64,000 nucleotides of DNA from Lactuca virosa (taxonomy: Eukaryota; Streptophyta; Magnoliopsida; Asterales; Asteraceae): the NCBI GenBank assembly GCA_928212115.1, contig CAKMRJ010005745.1, positions 215,938,533 to 216,002,532 of the forward strand, given 5' to 3'. The notes beneath the pieces were generated by a model. The model searched no databases, was not told the DNA's origin, and saw nothing but the letters and a program-made list of their open reading frames with translations. Within the stretch, counting starts at the first letter, position 1. Every line of letters begins with the position of its first letter. Of the stretch, positions 1-9,604 are shown one piece after another. A program made the translations under genes and the position numbers.

Positions 1-2062
1 ACATCTACAGGTTGTGGCGCAGCTGCCAATGCTCATCTATAGGGTACTAAGTCCATTGCTGTCAATGTTCACCTATAGGGCACTATGTCCATACTGCTAA
101 TATTCCTCTATATCAGCTTCATTCATCATTAATCTACCCATGTTTTACCCAACATATTTTGTAGATATAAAATACTATACAATTTAAATCATTAAAAACA
201 TGTATAAAAATATTCATCCAACGTAGATAGCAAGTATACAGATAATATGCACACATAACACGTAATTTATAAAATACTTCATATCTATGGTGTAAGATGA
301 AAGTAACTATGCACTCACTTGATAAGGTGGTGACTCGATACTCTGACACGCTTCGTTTACTTAAAATATTTCCTTCGACGAAACTAGTATTATTACCACT
401 AGATTTTAGTCTAATATTTACCGTGACTATTAGTAGTCTTATTATTATTATTATTATTATTATTATAGTATTATTATTATTATATAAGCGTTTTTAAACA
501 ATACTTTCCAACCACTATGTACAGACAAGGGCCAGACATAAAACACTGGTGGGCAGGACCATTTTGGCATATAGCACTTCTGAAATCCAACCCCTATGCG
601 CCCTTTTAAACCAGATTCCCGTACCGCGAGTATTAAAAAGATATTATAACGAAACCTTATAAGTCATAATAATTGTTCAAATATTTATTTATAAGTTCAT
701 AATAACAATACTAATTTTAAATTAACTATATTAAATAGGTAAGCATAACTTACTTACAAGGGGGTTTTAGCTAGGAGTCGGGCTCTGCAGGGGCAGAACT
801 TCGTCGCTGATTCTTTCTAAGAAAGATTCGTGCAGCGCTTCAGTGCTCACCTTACTATACTAAAACTACGGAAAGAGAAGTCAAATCACGAGGGACCGAA
901 ATGCTCCGAGGATAAGAAGAGAAAGACTCTTGAATCAAGAGAATGGTGCAAAATATGAGAGCCCAAGCCTCTTATTTATAGTAATTGAATTTACAAAAAC
1001 TACCCTCCATAATTACTTAATGACTTTATAGTTATATATACGACTAAACACCCATTCATAATACTATTTTAAATAGATTTAACGATATTTACTAAACTAA
1101 TGTCGAAGTATCAATACTAGTCTTATAATACCGCATCATCATCGTACCTTTCTATGATATTACATTTGTATATATATGTGTATGTATATATGATTTATAC
1201 TTTATTTTAATACGTAAATATGCTATTAGAATTTGTAACTCGTTCATACGAACTCCATTTTTGACGTTCTTTATATCCACGCGTTGGTATTTACGGGTAC
1301 TACAACTTTCATTTAGACCCTGTCAACTAATTCTCATTTTATCTCAGATTTACAAAACTGTATCGAATTTATCGCGCTCGAAGAGTAGGGACCAAGTTTC
1401 GTCCATATCTTTAACATACGAGCTCTACTCTCGACATTATTTATATCCAAGCGTAGGTAAAAACAAGATCTAAAACTTTCATTTAGACTCCGTCGGCTAA
1501 TTCTCGACCGATCTTAAATTTAACAGTAGGAGGAGATTATACTGTTAAATGTCCACGTAAAATTCATAACTTCTACATACGGACTCCGTTTTCGTCTGTC
1601 TTTTTACCGTTAAGTTCCTATTAATGAGATCTTCAACTCTCATTTAGGTCGCGTAGGCCAAAAACCGCTCGAACTAAAATTCGAGTTTCGGGCCGTGCAC
1701 GGCTATGCCAAATCTTATAAAATTCATAACTTCCTCATACGAAGTCAGATTTGGGCGTTCTTTTTTTTTTGTATGTTCTCGGTTTAACGTATAATACAAA
1801 TTTTTTTTAGACCACTAAGGCTAAAAAGTCTTCTACCGTAAATTCACTATTTACGTCTCCCGGTGCCGTGCCGGTTTTGCCGTAAAACTTCGACGGGCCA
1901 TAACTTCTTCGTTATAACTCGGATTTCGGCATATGTACGGAACCCTTGTAACATATACTACAACTTGGTTAAGATTAATCCTTCTAAATAATCTTCCATA
2001 AAAAACTCATTTTTGATGCTCATCGTCTCTAAATTGACTAGCCCGGATCTGCGGGCGTTACA
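1..2062 (-). mobile_element. Ty3/gypsy-type LTR, truncated by window start
   Basis: Reads on the minus strand from TGTAACGCCCGC at 2062 and leaves the window at base 1. It belongs to the same family as the complete LTR at 57286-59769. The stretch at about 130-330 is a recognisable reverse-complement match to about 58850-59045, including the shared words around the ACCCATGTTTTACCCAAC segment. In its own orientation it shows a TATA-like CTATAAATAAG (971-981) and a splice-donor-like CTT/GTAAGTAAG near 750-760. Whether it is a solo LTR or part of a full element cannot be told, because the other end lies outside the window. The putative right target-site copy would be ATTAT at 2063-2067. No coding capacity was seen. 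Confidence 0.75.
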
Positions 2063-3529
2063 ATTATGAGGTTGAATGGGTGTTTGTATGGCCGGAAAAC
2101 CCCTACCACCACCATGAGGTGGTGGCTGCCGCCGTGAGCCGCCACCGACCACCACCGCCCGAGGTGGCAGTGGGTTGTGCCCGATCTAGTGGAACCCTAA
2201 TGGGCCTAAACACTTAATCTTGGACTGGGTTGCTTTGTGATTGGGCTAGAAACCCTAATTAGGGTTTAGAAAACCCTAATTTTGGGTTTGTTAGTTTGGA
2301 TTTTACTGGGACCCGCAGTTGGACTGTTAGATTGATATCGTGAATTATGTGCGACTTCATTGTGTGAATGGCCTAGTGGAGTGATGTACTTAATTTGGTA
2401 AGTCCTTAATGGGTTAAGTGAGAAACACTTAACCCTAATCGACATTTTATGTGAAAACCCTAATTTTGCATGGGCCTTTCTATTGGGCTTTTGGTGATTG
2501 GGCTATTGATGGGTCATCCAAGAGCAATCATGTGGACTAGAATATGTATATGGGCTTTAGGGTAAGGCCCAAATGAGGTTTTGGGCCCAATTTGGAAAAT
2601 TGGGCCATTAATGGACCTTTGTGGGCCCATTTGGTATTGGGCCTTGGTGGGACCAATGGGCTTGGGTTATTTATGGGTCGGGTTGGTGGACTATATTTAG
2701 ACCTAATATGTGAAGGTTTGGTCTTAGATCCTAATGGGGTTAATTGTGGGTTTGGCTCAATGTTAGAGGCCGGAGTACAACAACAACATTTATAGGATAT
2801 GTTCGCCAGTCGATGTGAGTCTCCTCACTATACTTACCTGCGTGGTGATTTGTGTGTGACCGGAGGGTCTTATTCGTGTTATTGACCGGAGGGTCTTATT
2901 TACACTATTGAACGGAGGGTCTTATTTACCCTCTTGACCGGAGGGTCTTAGTACATTATTGATCGGATGGTCTTAGTACATTATCGACCGGAGGGTCTTA
3001 TTTGTTTATAATGTGTTATGTGTTATCGTGCATACTGTCTTTGTGACTTATGATGTACTAGTAATATGTGTGTATGTTGATCTTATGTGCTTATAGTGAG
3101 ATATGCGATATCATGCATTCGGTCTTGTGATTTGTGTTGTGTATTATCTTGTGCATTGTGGGGATAGGACCAGAGGGTCCACCCGTGTTGTGGGACCGGA
3201 GGGTTCCATTGAGACACGTCGACCAGAGGGTCTTATATGAGATATAGCCATGAGAGGCTAATGAGTAATGTGTGGTATTTTGGAGAACTCACTAAGCTTC
3301 GTGCTTACCGTGTTACATGTTATGTGTTTCAGGTATTTCTCAGGATCACAGGAAGGCGCCAGCTTGATTGTACACACGAGATGGAGTTGTGTTTCGAGGA
3401 TCCTGGATTCTATTTAAATAATTATGAAAACGTGTTTTTGATAATTGATATATTGAGATTTTGTGAGATGTGTTGGTGATATTTATGTGATTTTAAAAAG
3501 GAACATACCAATAAATCTCAAATGTTACA
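2063..3529 (+). mobile_element. LTR-like sequence ending GTTACA, left end not resolved
   Basis: Plus-strand LTR-type sequence ending AAATGTTACA at 3529. It carries the marks seen in the better-defined LTRs of this window: runs of GGGCC and AAACCCTAATT words (2250-2760), a CCTCAC-type segment near 2820, a minisatellite, then GAACTCACTAAG (about 3285) and GTGTTTCAGGTA (about 3326-3337). The left boundary was probably destroyed by insertion of the preceding LTR, so the true start is unknown. A GTGGTGGC-rich palindromic patch lies at about 2107-2165. No protein domain was recognised. Confidence 0.6.
2857..3002 (+). repeat. Minisatellite, unit about 29 bp (ACCGGAGGGTCTTATT)
   Basis: At least five tandem copies of a unit built on GACCGGAGGGTCTTA, with spacers of about 14 bp. 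Scattered further copies occur at about 3170-3237. It sits inside an LTR-like sequence, just upstream of the CTCACTAAG/TTTCAG segment, the position where other LTRs in the window carry different minisatellites. Confidence 0.85.
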
Positions 3530-3923
3530 CCTGCTTTGTGCTTAAGGCCAAGATACCCGGGCGATCCATTTGATATTGTAGGCCCAAGGGAGCGGTCCAG
3601 CTTATTGCTAAAGGCTCAGGTGGCGGTCCAGCCTTGTGTTGTAGGCCTTGTATACATGTATTGTATTTGTGTTATATGTCGGTATTTTGGGGGAACTCAC
3701 TAAGTTTGGCTTACATTTTGGTTTCATGGTTTCAGGTACATCAGATGATCTGGGGAAGGCGAAGGCATGATCGTACACATCCTCCTGTCGATATATGTTT
3801 TGAGAGATTTTTGATACTCTAATTTTATGACTATGTTTTGGAAACAATGCTTTGTATGACTTATGGTTTATGAAAATGGTTTTGAAAAATAAATTTGTTT
3901 ATCATGATTTTTGGGACGTTACA
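3530..3923 (+). mobile_element. 3' part of a gypsy-type LTR, ending GGGACGTTACA
   Basis: Plus-strand LTR tail with GGCGGTCCAGCC-type short repeats (3585-3640), GGGGGAACTCACTAAG (about 3689), GGTTTCAGGTA (about 3728-3738) and the end GGGACGTTACA at 3923. It is followed at once by a primer-binding-site-like sequence, so this is likely the end of a 5' LTR. The preceding LTR (ending 3529) appears to have inserted into it, removing its 5' part from view. Confidence 0.65.
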
Positions 3924-4294
3924 AGTTGATATCCGAGCCTTGGTTTGAGAGAATTGGATGAGCACTTGTGTGATTGCAGACTCAAGCTAAGGATCTGCAA
4001 AAATATTTTTCAAAAATTAACTCTAAAAGGATCGACAGAGAGGATGAGATGTGCATAATTAGCCGGAGCCAAGGATAGTATTCCCCAAGATACCCACACT
4101 TGTGATATGTATTGATGATATGATAGAATTGCATGATAGTTAGTAGGCTAGGGATCTTTAGGAATTGCATGATAGAATGGTCTGATTTATGATGTCCGCT
4201 GGCCTAGGAGAATTTCTTGATATGCTGTATGGAACTGACATTATTACTATGGTTGCTGGTGTGTGCATCATAATCGTACATAACTAAGATTTTA
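3924..4294 (+). mobile_element. Retrotransposon leader with degenerate initiator-Met PBS
   Basis: Directly after the LTR end comes AGTTGATATCCGAGCC (3924-3939). This resembles the TGGTATCAGAGC primer site that many plant LTR retrotransposons pair with initiator tRNA-Met, with a few changes. The remaining 350 bases have no ORF of note and look like an untranslated leader that was cut short by the next LTR fragment. PBS identity rests on general knowledge of plant gypsy elements. Confidence 0.5.
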
Positions 4295-5057
4295 TGAAAT
4301 GTCCCAAAAAAATAGTCCAAAATATTCATTTTTAAAATCAATAAAGTAGTATTCCAATTAGTATCCATACATCCCAATTAAAACTAGTGTCTCAAATATC
4401 ATAAAATCAAAGTGAAATAGCAAATGCGGAATCCATGTGGTGTGTGCAATGCAGTCACCTCGACCTCCTCCCTTTTCCACTGGAAGTACCTGAAACATAA
4501 ACTGAAAACCGTAAGCACAAATTTTAGTGAGTTCCCCAAACTATCCCATATCATACATAATAAATCATATACTGGGCCCCCGCTCGACATCGGGCCTTGA
4601 CCGACATCGAGCCCTGTTCGGTTTACAGATCTGTTATTCTCAGGCCTCGCCTGTCATTGGGCCTCGCCCGTTATACACATACAATCTATATCACACAATC
4701 ATGCTAACACATATAATGATCATTAACACTAGCATATGTTCCAGTCCTCAGGTCTCGCCTGGCATCGAGCCCCGCCCGGTATACATAGCAGCACATAACA
4801 CATGCAAGGGCCACACAGACTCATAGCATCCTAGCATAATTAATAAGGGCTGACATTGGTGCCTTAGACCCGCTAAACCCGGTGAGGAAACTCACCTCGA
4901 ATGTCGAAGCTCACTGAAAGAAATCCCTAGTTGTTGCCCTGACGACTCCCTGAGCTATCAGCACAAAATAATACCCAATTAACACTTGGGTCCCAATCTA
5001 TAGCCTATAATCCATACTTGGGGTAAAATGACCATTTTACCTTTGGCCTAGCTTGAA
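4295..5057 (-). mobile_element. Gypsy-type LTR fragment, minus strand
   Basis: Starts TGAAATGTCCCAAAA, which is the reverse complement of an LTR 3' end (GGGACATTTCA). It continues with the same blocks as the LTR at 46848-50128: GTACCTGAAACATAAACTGAAAACCGTAAG (about 4487-4516), GTGAGTTCCCCAA, a GGGCCCCGCCCG-type minisatellite (about 4572-4775), GACATTGGTGCCTTAGACCCGCTAA (4851-4875) and GGTCCCAATC...CTTGGGGTAAAA (about 4989-5028). Similarity stops at about 5057, so the 5' half is missing. Confidence 0.8.
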
Positions 5058-5283
5058 TAGCTGTTAATTTATTATGTATTGTAATGTTTTTATCAAATTT
5101 TTTAAGACGTTGTTATGATTTTATATTTTAATTTAGTTTGAACATTATAACAACGAATGAAGGTTTTATATTGTAACATGTTGTTTTTATGCTTTTATAC
5201 TTGGAAAATTAACGGTAAACAAACATGTTAATCTAAAATAAATAGCAAAGCCAAGTCATGATAATGTTACAACATATTTTTAA

Positions 5284-5742
5284 CTAATTATTAAACTTAG
5301 GGAATTGTAATGGGTACTTCTCTTTCTCGATTGTTATATAGTCATCACTAACTCTCATTTTATCTTCCAAACGATCATTTTGCACCCTAAGATGTATCAT
5401 CTCCGCGTCCTTGTCAGCAAGCCATTTTTCAGTCGTTTTGATTGTCTTCTTAGTAATTTTTATCCATTCTTCATGCTCTTTGATTTTCTTTTTATTGAGA
5501 TCTATCCATTCTTGAGCTTGTTTGCATTCCAATGCAATGACTTTACGACGTTGACTGAGAAGTCGGGATGCCTCTTTATCCTGCTTTTTGTTGTTCTTCA
5601 GCCCTTTTCAATTCTTGAAAATCTTCATCTGACATATATGGGCCTGCTGAAGAGGGCGCAAAAAAGGGGTCGACTGCATCACAATAGTAACAATCTACTT
5701 CGTTGCACGAGAAAATTTCGAACTTTGGGGATGAACTCATAA
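5284..5742 (-). pseudogene. Coiled-coil ORF of a MULE-type transposon, one frameshift
   Basis: Minus-strand reading frame of about 150 codons from an ATG at 5742 to the stop at 5284, continuous apart from one frameshift near 5585. The N-terminal part includes a cysteine pair (YYCDAVDPFF); the C-terminal part (5532-5284) is rich in E, K, Q and W with heptad-like spacing (KKIKEHEEWIKITKKTIK), suggesting a coiled coil. It lies downstream of the transposase remnants on the same strand, so it may be an accessory ORF of the same element. Function is unknown. It could also be a host gene fragment captured by the transposon. Confidence 0.5.
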
Positions 5743-6019
5743 TAAAGTTGAGATTATATATAGTATTTTTAATAAGAAAACGGTGCTATATGTCGTATTT
5801 ATACATCCTAGTAATCTATAAATCATAGTCCAAATTCAACCATTTCGTAGTCAGAGTTGGAATTCATAGTCAAACTTTGAAATGACTACACATAAATGAC
5901 AAGTCACTGTAGTACCTGCAAATCGTAGTCAAACTTCGAAATTACAACACATAAATGACTGTTTGACATGATAAGTCACTGTAGTACACAGAGATTCCAC
6001 TACACTTGTCAAGTCCATG

Positions 6020-6564
6020 TTAAGTCTCCTTTTTATGATTAATATAAATAGACGTGTAATCTATACGAAACGAAAACCCATACCATTTTGAAATTGCTAT
6101 ATTGTCAAGCCAGAAAATTAGACTCCTAAGGAAGGTGCAGAAAGGTGGATTCCTACATGCACTTTGCAAGCTTTCCAAACACAAGTAAAATTCATGAACA
6201 CTATATGCATTGCATGACTTCCAAAACAACGTTTCGACTTCCGTATCATTATATCCGATAGAATCTCGTATTTTTCGAGCTATATCTTTAGGACATACCC
6301 ATGATACGAATCTGGATAGACTCTCTCAACGACAAAGTCTATTTTATCACATAGGTTGTTTATGAAACCAACCTCTGTATCGTCACCTAAACATGCTTTT
6401 AACTTCATCATGAACCATTCCCAAGATTCCTTACACTCTAAGGTTCCTAAACCAACTGCTAAGAGTAGGGGTTCATGGTTTCCGTCCAAAGCCACTGCAA
6501 AGTACATTGTTGTCAGATAGTTGCCAAGTAGGGGTAAATAACCCACATATATTAACGGTATCAA
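6020..6564 (-). pseudogene. MULE transposase remnant
   Basis: The minus-strand segment 6564-6280 encodes a peptide with ALDGNHEPLLLAVG and ESWEWFMMKLKACLGD. This matches the MULE transposase core pattern (a D-G-N motif, hydrophobic LPLAFG-like stretch, then E-x2-SW-x-WF). After a frameshift near 6290 the reading continues as IARKIRDSIGYNDTEVETLFWKS...VHEF to about 6020, which fits the next part of the family (an F/W-x3-AY/NAY...EF block). Full MULE transposases are 600-800 residues; only about 170 remain here, with stops. It is a dead Mutator-like element. Family assignment is from motif recognition only. Confidence 0.75.
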
Positions 6565-6926
6565 GCACCTAAGGAAGGTACAGATCTACATAAAAAAACA
6601 TACTTATATTAGTGACAAACAAAATCTAAACGAAGTACATTAACTACAACTATTAATTAACTCAATAAAATAAAGATGTCATACCACGCAACCTAAAGCC
6701 ACGAAATAGAATTGAAAGCGGTTGGTATATGTTTTCTTGACGGTTGTGAAGGTATTAGGATTTGTTCTTTCGACGTCTCTTCATTTAAAACATACATTTT
6801 CAGCTATAAAATATTAACAAAAATTTACAAATTTGTTAACAAATTATATCATAAATGTAGGGTGTCACTAACCTTTTCACCAAAATTTGTTTGGAATTCT
6901 GCAGGATCATCAAAAGTGATGTTGTT

Positions 6927-8198
6927 CTATATGATTTCATTATCCACTTCTTCTACAAACACCTTTGTAGGTTGTCGGTTCATAAACACCTGTTCCTCGA
7001 GTGCATGTAGCCGTTTCGCCAACTCCTCTAAGCTTGGTTTTCCACTACGCCCACCTCTACCGTGAAAGCGACCACTAGAAGATATACTAGACGAAGATTC
7101 GTATCGTCTCCTAAAATGGCCCCATACTGGGAATGAAACTGAATTCCGTTCACCATATACATACTCTTGACATGACATATAATAAGAAGACAACATCTCA
7201 TCATCATTTGATGACATGCTATGTCTTGGTCGCCGTCCCTCCTAAAACAATTTAACATATTAAAAATGCATATTAAAGTGCAATCATGATTTTTTTTATA
7301 ATTAAAATAATATTTAAAAACCTTTGTCATGTCAAAAATCTTGTTCACATCAACCCATTTCAATTTTTTGGTACCACTCCATCGTTTGATCCGAGGTGTG
7401 TTTCTGTTTTTCCGTAACGCAAATCAACCAGCACGAACAACTGGAAGCATCTCATATAGCCATATCTACAATTTTTACAATTATAGTAATAAAAATTAAA
7501 ATAACTAACATAGCAATAACATCTTACAAATAATAATAAATTTGTATACCCTAAATGGCGCTGTAAATCCTGAAACGAAGTATTTAAAAGTTTGGTGACG
7601 TTCCGACAGTGAAAAATATCTATCTATCTTGTTCCAAATATCCTCAAGGTCATCATAGGTACACTCCCACAGATAGCTATACCAAGCAAAACTGTAAAAA
7701 AAAATTATTATAATATACATTAACATTAATAATATGTAACTTTCAAACTAGACAAAAAATACCTGTTCCACACATCCAAATTCTCGCCCAAAAAAAATCA
7801 GTCTTGGGGCACCCGGTCATTTATTTCTTTTCCCAAAAATCCTTCACACAAAACTTATATAAAACACACTCTAACTGCATCATCATCGATAGCTTCTAAG
7901 AAGGGATGATTTAAAATAAAACATTTCAAGTCACAAATTTTCACTGAACTATTTGTATGGTTCGGAAATAGACGTTCCCGCAATAAACATCTTTTTTGAC
8001 TACTAACTTTTTTTCTGACACTTTTTTCCCAATCATTTTGGGATACATACCAAATTTAAACCCGGTTATCAAACAAAACTCTTCCGGGTCATAAACCATT
8101 TTCGTATCCCCCAGTCTAAAATATAACCGTTTTATGCCATCTAGGGATACTACAGCGTCCGACCGTAGCTGATAAAGAAACATTTTATGGAACATCAA
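6927..8198 (-). pseudogene. DUF1985-like region of a MULE/Ulp1-type transposon protein
   Basis: Three broken minus-strand reading frames belong together. 8198-7941 carries YFRLGDTKMVYDPEEFCLITGFKFG, typical of the DUF1985 fold found next to transposase or Ulp1-type protease domains in plant transposons. 7726-7505 carries YLWECTYDDLEDIWNKIDRYF and FKYFVSGFTAPFRV. 7217-6927 carries YYMSCQEYVYGERNS, a Ser/Gly/Arg-rich linker and an LEELAKRLHALEEQVF coiled stretch. Introns or frameshifts separate them. The order on the minus strand (DUF1985, linker, MULE core, coiled-coil ORF) suggests one decayed element covering roughly 5.2-8.9 kb. Terminal inverted repeats were not found. Confidence 0.6.
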
Positions 8199-9065
8199 AC
8201 CGTCCCCTTGTAATTAATGGACGTCTAACAAATAACCAAATACGGTCTGTCTAAAACTTTCGCGTCGTGCACCATGCAACACCTCCAATACTTCCCAAAT
8301 GTTGCATCCCGATCCTTTTAGGTTGACAACAACTTTAACATTTAAATTTCTATAATCATGCTGAAAAACAACAACATATTAGAAAACTAAACAACTATTT
8401 TCTTTAAAAATATCCGTAAATTACATGGAATAAATAAACCAACATTCAGATTACAATTATAACAAATATACAAAGTATATTATAAACAATATTGTAACCA
8501 TTTTTTCATAGTAACAACAAGTAAACAAACATTAATTTAAAAAACTAAAACGCATGTAAACTAAAATAATGCAAATGTAATACCACCTCAAACAAGAAGA
8601 ATCATTATGTTCTTAAAAAACTCATTTTACTAAACTTATTAACAAAAAATTACCAAATATACAACAACCCAATATACACTTTACGCATTGTATACTTGTA
8701 TATTCATACAACCACTAACTAAATAGCATCAAAACTTCAAGGCTACTAATAAATACTACTCTACCTATCAAATACAACACAATTACCCAATAACACACAA
8801 TATAGTTTGTTTTTTTTCAAAAACTAATAGAATAAATCCTAAATAAACAAAACTCACACTTGATAAATGTTGATTAAAAGACAAAATAAGCTAAGATCTT
8901 ATCATATTTTCGGGATTGTTGAAGAAATCGTCCATGATGGCTATAAGGAAATCGCAGAGAGAGAGTTTCTCCAAGAAAGAAAGTGAAAAATGAAGAAAAA
9001 AAAACGTTTTTATACTAGCCACAAGGAAATCGCAGATGGACCCATCGAAATCGCAGATGGACAAA
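8199..9065. other. AT-rich non-coding stretch, nothing recognised
   Basis: About 870 bases of AT-rich sequence with no convincing ORF, probably the 5' side and terminus of the decayed MULE. A purine-rich patch (8940-9000) precedes the hairpin. I saw no clear terminal inverted repeat. Confidence 0.5.
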
Positions 9066-9133
9066 TCCATCTGCGAACGTACAAGTGCCTAAAGCACGGA
9101 TGTGCTTTAGGCACTTGTACATTCACAGATGGA
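9066..9133. repeat. Strong hairpin, 19-bp perfect stem plus extension
   Basis: GTACAAGTGCCTAAAGCAC (9079-9097) and its exact reverse complement (9102-9120) flank a 4-base loop. The outer arms TCCATCTGCGAA (9066-9077) and TTCACAGATGGA (9122-9133) pair with two mismatches. The word CGCAGATGG recurs at about 9030-9060 upstream. It stands between the MULE remnant and the AIM24 gene, and could be a transposon end or a hairpin RNA source. Confidence 0.9.
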
Positions 9134-9604
9134 AAGACGAAATTGCAGATGTGCTTATTTTCAGTGCTATTTTTGTAATTTTGGTTTTTTTGGCTATATT
9201 TTCCGCAAGGTAATTAGTGTATTTGACTATTTTGCAATTTTCTCTTTTTTTTAATTTAATTTTTTATAAAGGTTTTAATTAGGGTTAGGATGGTAAATAT
9301 ACCATGAACTCGATGATGTTTTGCCGTCTCCAGTTTAACCTCCTTCCCGAACCTAAGAAAAAGGAAGTCATGAAATGTCAGTAATACCCTCCCGTGATCA
9401 TCGAAACTACACTCCTTACATGGTAATTTAAGTAAATGCAAGTGGTTATCCGGGGATCTGGTTCAACTTTGTCAAATCTTCAATAGGAAAAAGCAAAATG
9501 GATCTTAGAACCCACAATCTCCGATCGATCTCTTCCGTGGGGTTTTGATTTCAGGAATAATAAATCTAGTGATTGTGTGCGTGTGCGTGTGTTCTGCTTC
9601 GTTC

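Noticed and set aside
6712..7065. 117-codon plus-strand ORF
   Set aside because: Antisense shadow of the decayed transposon protein on the minus strand.
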